From contig JAWZYV010016037.1 in the NCBI GenBank assembly GCA_038373885.1, positions 62,001-126,000 on the forward strand: a stretch of 64,000 nucleotides of DNA, written 5' to 3'. The notes beneath the pieces are model-generated. The model worked only from the letters and a program-made list of their open reading frames with translations, was not told the DNA's origin and did not search any database. The position numbers and the translations under genes are program-made. This DNA comes from Cheiracanthium punctorium. Taxonomy: Eukaryota > Arthropoda > Arachnida > Araneae > Cheiracanthiidae. Positions 57,401 through 64,000 of the stretch are shown here, piece after piece; the stretch's first letter is position 1, and each line of letters starts with the position of its first letter.

Positions 57401-57885
57401 CGGATAGGCAAATATTTTCTTCATTTTCTTCGAGAATATTTTATGACTAAATTAAATGTTATGAATATTTTATGGAAATTTAATTACTTGTAACAGAGTC
57501 AGGGTTCTAACCATCCCTACCGAACAAAAATGTGGATTTTTGTTGGCAAAGTGATACTAATCGAGCCTTTTTGTGGGAAATTCCGCCTTTTACGTACTGA
57601 CCTCTACAATTTATTCATATTACTGACTTTATTAATGTAAAAACCAGCTTGATCATTAATGCGTAAATAATGTGAATCCTCTGAAAGTCGAACTTTTGCG
57701 GCTCCCTCTGTACAATTTAAAGAGGTATTTATGCTGTTTCTATGTTATGGGCACATTCTGTTACCCGGAAAACTGTCCAATATAGGGAGGTGTCCAACTT
57801 GGGAACTGAATCGGCAAATCTATCTTTTCAGTCGGCAATTTACATCTCTTCACCCCCCCAAGATTTTCTTCTGGGATCGGCCCTG
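54417..57885. mobile_element. hAT-type element, 3469 bp, TSD ACTTTAAG
   Basis: The ends are CAGGGCCGATCCCA and its exact reverse complement TGGGATCGGCCCTG. ACTTTAAG lies immediately outside both (54409-54416 and 57886-57893). G/C homopolymers sit just inside both ends, and an AGTCGGCAA-type motif follows on each side. No transposase domain was found, so it is probably non-autonomous. It contains a foldback repeat at 56233-56447. Confidence 0.92.
56233..56447. repeat. GC-rich foldback repeat of about 215 bp inside the 3.47-kb hAT element
   Basis: CGTTGCTAAGACGCAATGGC at the left is mirrored by GCCATTG-like sequence ending TTAGCAACG at the right. Pairing continues through TTCCTCCCTCCTGTGT and CGTTGC to a centre near 56340. 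It is much more GC-rich than its surroundings. Overlapping ORFs on both strands are a by-product. Confidence 0.75.
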
Positions 57886-57893
57886 ACTTTAAG

Positions 57894-58598
57894 CAGACAA
57901 TCATTTTTAATTCTATGTTCGAAAGTTCTATATTATCTGGAAAAACAATTTTAAATGAATTGGAATCACAGTTTTCCATTCAAAGCCTGATAACCATGAT
58001 TTCAGTGTGACGTCATTGTCACTTGAAACAGCTCATTTTGTCACGCAAATGATTCAGTTTTTTGACTCTTGGAAATAAAATGGAGCTGAAAAGAGTGAAA
58101 AATGAGGGAACGGGTGGACCTTACATTCTTACTACGTGTTTATACATAATTGTGAAAAACTTGAAGTGGATCGTGCAAGAGGTGTAGATGTTATTTTGCT
58201 TTTGTAGTTTTTAATCGTCTTCAACTTTTCAATCTTTTAAGAGTAATGGCGGTAAAAGTTTTATCTTCGAGTTGTCCAGAAGAGAGTCAATGAATCAGTG
58301 AGTTAGGGATAAGTGTAACTATATAGTAGGATATGTGTGTGCGTGTGTGTGTGTTTGTACTCATAAGCCCATTTTCATAATGCTCTTGTTCAAAAATTTT
58401 CCTATGCCCAGGCAGAACTGCCGGGTTTCTGAGGTCGTTATGCTGCCGCTGCAGACCTCTAACACTTACTCACGATTAGCAACTCAACAACGTCCCCCCC
58501 CCCCCTCCCCGCTCCCATTTTATTCTAATTCTTTGTTTCTGATTTTTAACATTAAGTCCATTGAGAAAAATTATTTTGTTTATATTTTCTTGAGTTCA
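57894..58598. other. Non-coding stretch
   Basis: It contains a GGGAACGGGTGGACCTT stretch that recurs at about 47605, indicating a dispersed repeat. Also a (GT)n microsatellite at 58333-58356 and a C13 run at 58494. No gene. Confidence 0.5.
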
Positions 58599-58602
58599 TT
58601 AA

Positions 58603-58982
58603 CCCTTTGGGTACGGATTTATTTGAGAAAATATTTGCATATGGAACAGATATAATTTTTGGTTGCTTGGAGTAGTATGTAAAAGCAGTAAATAAATAAA
58701 TTCTTACGTACATTTTACGTAAGAATTTATTTATTTCTAACAGATTGGTGACATATGTAGTATTTAGATGTCTTCAAGTAATTAGAATTGCAAAACAAAA
58801 ATAAATTAATAACAACAAAATAAAACTAAATGAAATAAATGCAAGCTATAACAAAAAACCAATTACTAATAATTATGCAGAGTGTGATATTTTTCAAAGC
58901 AAGTTTGGCACCAAGCGTGGTCATCCGCTCCTAGGGAAAACAAGTGAATGACGTCTCTCAGATGTCAAATGTACCCAAAGGG
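58603..58982. mobile_element. piggyBac-type MITE, 380 bp, in TTAA
   Basis: TTAA (58599-58602) then CCCTTTGGGTAC at the left; GTACCCAAAGGG then TTAA (58983-58986) at the right. The TTAA target and CCC-starting inverted ends are diagnostic of the piggyBac superfamily. It contains a nearly perfect palindrome (58689-58735; AAATTCTTACGTA arms around CATT). No coding capacity. Confidence 0.85.
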
Positions 58983-58989
58983 TTAATTT

Positions 58990-61900
58990 GATTTCACGAG
59001 TGATTTGCTGTGAGAAAGGAAGTTGATTTGTTTATTCTCGTATCAATGGTGTGGTAGGGGGGGGATCTGCAGAGAGTTCTCTCTTCTCCCTTCCGACATT
59101 TGGAGCTTTCAGATCGTAAAATACCTCATTAGAGAAAACAATCTGTCGTACTGAAGAGTAGTCATGACAATAAATTATTTCTTACTGTAAATGACGCTTT
59201 ATGGTCTTTTATAAATGCTGTAAATAATTAATAAACACCACTTGATTGTTGTTTATTTTTTCATATTTTCAAAACATATTCATCCAAACTTGGAAAGTCC
59301 AAGAAAGGGCAGTTCCGGAGGTGGGGGGCAACCCCACCCCCCTGCCCATCGATGATGAACTAAGAAGATTCGGAAAAACTATATTTATTGACAGGGTGTC
59401 CAGCAGTCGGGAAATGTATTTCACATGGCATGAAGGGAATTATGCTTGGAAATATCGAATTCCCGGTCAGCTTCTGGAAATCTCTCTTTCCCCAAAGAAG
59501 AACATAGCCAAATTGATATAGTTCTGCTGTAGAACAAATTTAGGTGGAGAAAGGGGTTGGAACTGTCAGTACAAACAAAATTTGTGTATTTTTTGTGGCC
59601 GCTCCACAAAAGTGAAATCGACAATTGCGAGAATGCAGGTCTCGTCGCCTGTACGCACTCCAGGGATGTTCATTTTCACTGTACTATGCACGTTCTCAGC
59701 TAAACCCCAACCGACAGTGTTAAAATGCACGATGGCGGTGCCATTGAAGATTATTTTGAATTGATCAATTGGGAAATAAAAAATCAGTGCTAGAGGGTCA
59801 AGTTCTTTCCGATCCCTGAAGCGTCAGTTGTTGTTTTATAATTGTGTAATTATGAACACCTGCACAACAATAATTATTTAGACTTTTTGCCTTTCTAGAA
59901 AATCCGTTGTCGTGGCTCACGATGAGAAAGACTATCATTCCCTCTCAGGCCTGGGAGGACAGGGGGACATGTCCCCCTGAGCCCTCTGGGGGTGGGGCGG
60001 AGGGGGCGATTGCCTCCCCCCCTCCCGAGAGAAAAGAAATTAATGTAAAAGATCGTATTTTACTACCATAAAATGGATGCATATGTGAATCTTCTAACTG
60101 CCCCCCCCCCTCGACAAAATTACATTAATCTACCACTGCTCGAGTGTTCTAGTTTTTAAAATACAAAAATGTAGAATTACTACACTATTACGAAGAAGAA
60201 TGAAAGAAATGTACCAAAATTTTAACTTTTTAAATATCTATTAGCTATAATATTTCTCTTACTCGATTTCCACCTGCATAAAGGACTAACAGTCTGATTT
60301 CTGAATGGCATCGACCCTCAGTCTGCTTATATCAATTAATGGGTTTTTTCAATTGTCGATGGTAAAATACGATGAGTATGTCGATGAGAAATGTCTAAAA
60401 ATATTCGCGACATTTCATATTGATAGAGTAATTTTCTTTCTTTTTCACAAATTCGTAGCTAGGGGTCGTGAGGGCTCAGTGACGTATTATTGCAATTTTG
60501 TGTGTGTGTGTGTGGGGGGGGGGGGGAGGTTAGTTGGAAGATTTACACACACATCCATTTTATGGAAGTAAAATAGGATATTTTACATTTTTTTTCTCGG
60601 GAGGAGCGATCTCCCCCTCTGCCCCTTTTAATCCTTCCTCGTGAGGACAATTGTCAAGATTTGAATTTTTGTTCCTCTAAGACTTCTTCTTACTAGCTAT
60701 TATGCAGGAAAAGACTACCAAGTGCGCCCTACTGAGGCTTGCGCCCCTGGCACCTGCCAACAACCTGTCCAGCTCCTAGCTACGGCACTGATTTTGCAAA
60801 TTAATATTATGAAAGTTCCCCGCCCCCTCTAAATAAAATAAAATAAAATGGAAATAATATTTTCCCAGAAACTTGAAAGAAATGGCGTTGCTAGGGGGGG
60901 GGGGGCAGCAGTTGCTCCCCTTAAGTCTTTGATTCGCTGATTGGCGCAGTCGCATACAACACGAACATTTGTTTTACACCTGTACAAAAATAAATAACTA
61001 ATTAAGACATAATTTTTTTAACCTTCAAAAAAGAGGTAGTGGTCCTTTCTAAAGACAACTTTGATAGTCGAGCTCTTAAAAAAAAAAAAAAAAAAAAAAA
61101 CCTTTTTAGTAATATTATCATTTAACAAACTTTACAAGTTTAATTTTTTCAGAGTAATTTTAACGACGTGTAACGAAACACAAACACACCTATTTTATCC
61201 CAGACTCTCAAAATTTTACACTCCTTAAGCGTTTCCATAAGATAAGGTCATAGCGTCAAGCAGAGAAAACATATATGTTCCTTGAAAAACCATGATCAGT
61301 AACAAGATTTCCAAGCAACCTTTTTCTCTTCCCTTACATTTCGTGCACTTTCAGGCGACAAAACGAGATTACTATAAAGGTAATTGTTAGTTAAACATTT
61401 GCCCACTTTTCCATAAAATACGTAAAGTTCGTTAACTATACTAATAAAATACTACTAAAAATATTGATCAATGTGTAAAATTAAAATTTTTATTGCACAT
61501 AAAGTAAAAAATACATAAATCATATCGTATTAAAACTCTAAAATATATAAATCAATTTATACTAAACACTACTTGTAATTTGTAATATTCCTGAAAAAAG
61601 TTTCTTGTGAGTACAAATAAAATATTACTAAAATAATTGAACCATGAATTAATTAAAAATATGATTTTAATTAATTTCAAAATCTATAAAGAAAACCAAG
61701 TTCGTCAACAGTAGAAACTACAAACGAGCACACGCGCTGCCTAACATTTGTCTAATCTATCGAAATTGTCTATTAATTAGTGGAATATCATTAATTCTTT
61801 AAATGAAGATTGTCAAGTGGTGTTTTCATTCCACTCAACAATAGCAAGTTCTCTTAATTAAGCTATCTAATTAATCATCACACACTCGTTACTACGTGTA
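58990..61900. other. Non-coding stretch with scattered G-rich transposon termini
   Basis: No gene was seen. GTAGCTAGG-type hAT-like ends are at about 60457 and 60770 (CAGTGCCGTAGCTAGGAGC in reverse complement). G/C homopolymers are at 59320, 59960-60025, 60512 and 60895. A (TG)n(G)n microsatellite is at 60500-60527 and an A22 run at 61078-61100. None could be paired into a defended element. Confidence 0.45.
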
Positions 61901-61914
61901 ACTTTCCGAGAACA

Positions 61915-62470
61915 ATCACAATAATTAATTAATAATTAACTAAATTTCCTTAAAAGGTCCCAAAATTTACAAGTCCTTATGCTATAAGCGATAATTTTTC
62001 TAAGTTTCAGGAAAGTTTCAAAAATATTTCTAAGTCCCCATACCGAAACAAGTGAATTCTAAAATTTAATAACAGATAACAGCACTGAAATTAATTAATT
62101 AATAATTAAATACAATTTACTAAAATTCATTAAAAGCAGCTCAGAACCCCAAAATTGTACAATTCCGATCAAAGATTCTGCGAAAAAATTGCTAAGACCG
62201 TATTCCGAAACTAAAGTACACTTCAATTTTTAGCTCTATTAGTTAGATCCCGAGACGACAGAGTGGTATAGCGTCGGATTCATGATAGAAAGGTCTGGAG
62301 TTCGAACCTCACGGCCGACGATTCAGGAAAATAATTATTAAAAATCATTCCAAGTCCAAGAGATACTTCCTAAATTTAATAACAGATGGCAGCATTAACA
62401 TTAATAATTAATATTAATTAAATAAAATTCCTTAAAAGCAGTTCAGAACTCCAAAATAAACTAACTATTC
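61915..62470. repeat. Tandem repeat, about three units of about 170 bp
   Basis: Landmarks TTAATTAATTAATAATTAA, then ATTCCTTAAAAGCAGTTCAG, then AATTTAATAACAGATRRCAG recur near 61925, 62095 and 62400. The last interval is lengthened by a tRNA-like insert. Confidence 0.6.
62253..62325 (+). ncRNA. tRNA-like sequence (Met-like, degenerate)
   Basis: A-box-like ACAGAGTGGTATAGCGTCGG, a loop with CAT centre (ATTCATGAT), B-box AGTTCGAACCTC, and a 3' end CGGCCGACG. The anticodon stem is not complementary, so it is a pseudo-tRNA or SINE head. It interrupts the 170-bp tandem repeat. Confidence 0.5.
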
Positions 62471-62889
62471 CCAAAAATTAGTCACCTTATCTAGTTATTA
62501 TCACCTTATATTTATAAAAATCCTTATCAGTAACACCTTTTCCTGCATCCGGATAAAACAAAAGCCAGACAGCCGGGGGAAATCGCTCAGCCAGACGGTA
62601 CCCCAGAATTAACATGGTACCCCCTCGGCAGGACTGTCCTTTTTCGCCTACATATTTTTCTTATTTCCGAATATCACAAAGAAGGATTTTATTCTAAGCA
62701 TTATTTAAAATTATGGAATGAGGTTTATCACAATTGAAAGATATTATGTCTTATTTTCTAATAAGCGACATCATTGGATAAAACCGGGTACCTACATACT
62801 ACCAAAAAATAATTTATTTACCCTAGAGCCTAGAATATAGTTTTTATACATTATTAAGTCATTTTTGAAACCAACGTCTATATTCAATA

Positions 62890-64000
62890 CACTCTGTCCA
62901 TAAATTAAGGTAAGAAGTCAGGCAAGAAAGAAAGAACAAAAAAATTTGACTTATTGTAAAGTCTATTTATTAAACAAAAAGTAAAGAGCAAAAAAGATGC
63001 TATATGTTTGACATAATTAATAAAAATTGCAAGTTTTACTCCCTTGACCAAATTTCAAAAAAGAACTATTTACAAAAAACAGTATAACATAGTTAGTAGG
63101 ATGGTTAATACGGAGTATGTCTCCCGGACGATGCAATACAGGCCTGACAACGCCTAGGCATGCTGAGTATCAAATGATCAATCTGATCTTGGGGAATATT
63201 ACACCACTCATCAAGCAATGCACTCCGAAGTTCCGGTAGACAGGTGGGAGGGGGTTGACGGGCTGCAATTCGTCGGCCAAGCATATCCCACACATGCTCT
63301 ATTGGATTCAAGTCCGGTGAGTATGCTGGCCAATGCATACGGGTGATATCCTCCGATTGAAGGCATTCGTCTACAATGTTTGCACGGTGAGGACGGGCGT
63401 TGTCATCCATAAACACAAATTCAGCACCCATGGCGCCCCGAAACAAACGTACATGTTGTTCCAGAATGACATCCCGATAGATGTGGCCTGTCATCGTTAC
63501 ACTCTGAACATGCAGGTCAGTTCTGGAACCAAGAATAATTCCTCCCCAAACGAGCCATCCTGCACCACCGTAACGGTGTCTTTCAATGGTGTTCTCTTGG
63601 TGGTAACGGGTACCTGGCGCTCTCCAGATGAATGTCCGGCGAGAATCAGACTCCAAACTAAACCTGGACTCGTCGGAAAACATCACACAAGACCACTGTT
63701 GCGGTGTCCACAATGCATGCTCTCTACTCCAGGTTAATCGCAGGCGACAGTGAGTTGCGGTAAGTGGAACACATCTGACAGGCCTACGAGCATATAGACC
63801 AATGTGCCCTAAGCGTCTGTACACGGTCTGCCTTGAAACTGTCGTACCGGTAGCTGAAGAGAGCTGACGAGACAGGTCTGATGCTGTACTCCGTCTGTTT
63901 CTTTTGGCAGTAACTGCCAAATAGCGGTCCTCATTCGGCGTTGTAACTCGGGGGCGACCTGTGCTGTAACGTCTACTCACATTACCATCATCTTGGAATC
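62890..64000 (-). mobile_element. Tc1-like transposon, right part outside the window
   Basis: TA (62888-62889) is followed by CACTCTGTCCATAAATTAAGG, a typical Tc1-family end. The transposase gene begins 215 bases inside and runs off the window at the other side. Confidence 0.88.
63105..63998 (-). CDS. Tc1-family transposase, N-terminus beyond the window
   Basis: It cuts and pastes the Tc1 element at TA sites. The frame is open to the window edge (FQDDGNVSRRYSTGRPRVT), so the methionine at 63980 is internal and the helix-turn-helix start lies outside. Counting from that methionine: the second DNA-binding segment is at about 1-60 (DLSRQLSSATGTTVSRQTVY). Catalytic D103 is in FSDESRFSL, D193 in MDDNARPHRA and E228 in SPDLNPIEHVW, with 34 residues between the last two (DD34E). 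All three are intact and there is no internal stop, and the C-terminus ends normally with TAA. This is the best-preserved transposase in the window and may be active or recently so. Confidence 0.95.
   Translation of the reverse strand, partial: FQDDGNVSRRYSTGRPRVTTPNEDRYLAVTAKRNRRSTASDLSRQLSSATGTTVSRQTVYRRLGHIGLYARRPVRCVPLTATHCRLRLTWSREHALWTPQQWSCVMFSDESRFSLESDSRRTFIWRAPGTRYHQENTIERHRYGGAGWLVWGGIILGSRTDLHVQSVTMTGHIYRDVILEQHVRLFRGAMGAEFVFMDDNARPHRANIVDECLQSEDITRMHWPAYSPDLNPIEHVWDMLGRRIAARQPPPTCLPELRSALLDEWCNIPQDQIDHLILSMPRRCQACIASSGRHTPY

Noticed and set aside
15889..62325. Functional tRNA genes
   Set aside because: Boxes A and B are present in several places, but anticodon and T stems are not properly paired in any of them.
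63333..63737. Plus-strand 134-codon ORF
   Set aside because: It is the antisense shadow of the Tc1 transposase.

Overview
The window reads as repeat-packed, AT-rich intergenic DNA from an animal nuclear genome. I found no operons, no bacterial-type gene density and no confidently recognised host gene. Almost every recognisable stretch is a transposon or a piece of one: Ty1/copia, BEL/Pao, hAT, Tc1/mariner, piggyBac-type and tRNA-derived SINE families. The mixture and the style of the Tc1 transposase are typical of arthropods, and spiders or other chelicerates would fit well. That is an inference from repertoire, not proof.

Layout. 1-2177 is one copy of a diverged duplicated block whose partner lies at 23540-24392. 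From about 3290 to 16660 lies a minus-strand copia element with broken gag, protease, integrase, RT and RNase H. A 7.5 kb hAT-type element (3547-11056, 8-bp target duplication TTAAGAAA) sits inside its RNase H. A 1.4 kb inverted-repeat element (14821-16247) sits inside its gag. The hAT element itself carries an old SINE, a 404-bp TA-flanked MITE, and a 1.57 kb foldback element whose ends are tandem arrays. 17-24 kb holds a palindrome-rich repeat cluster and the second duplicated block.

A second hAT transposase (dimerisation and DUF4371-like parts) starts near 27.04 kb and is split. Its last part resumes at 50.10 kb, after a 21.4 kb insertion bounded by CACTGCAAAAAATA inverted ends and TA duplications (28680-50096). 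Inside that insertion are a 395-bp near-perfect hairpin, a roughly 150-215 bp tandem satellite, an intact BEL/Pao gag-protease ORF, the second (inverted) copy of the 7.5 kb hAT family with its own TGGTGAGA target duplication, a 1.3 kb inverted-repeat element, a deleted mariner, and exon-like islands on the minus strand.

From 50.8 kb to the end come more SINEs and DNA transposons. These include a 1.58 kb element whose two long inverted repeats each hold a tRNA-like unit, a 3.47 kb hAT element with an ACTTTAAG duplication, a piggyBac-type MITE in TTAA, a tandem repeat with a tRNA-like insert, and a well-preserved Tc1 transposase running off the right edge.

How it fits together. The nesting can be read as a relative chronology because target duplications and paired copies supply empty sites. 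The most unusual recurring theme is inverted-repeat elements that combine subterminal arrays of short family-specific palindromes with an internal tRNA-like unit followed by a long T-run. Three different elements here share some or all of that plan.
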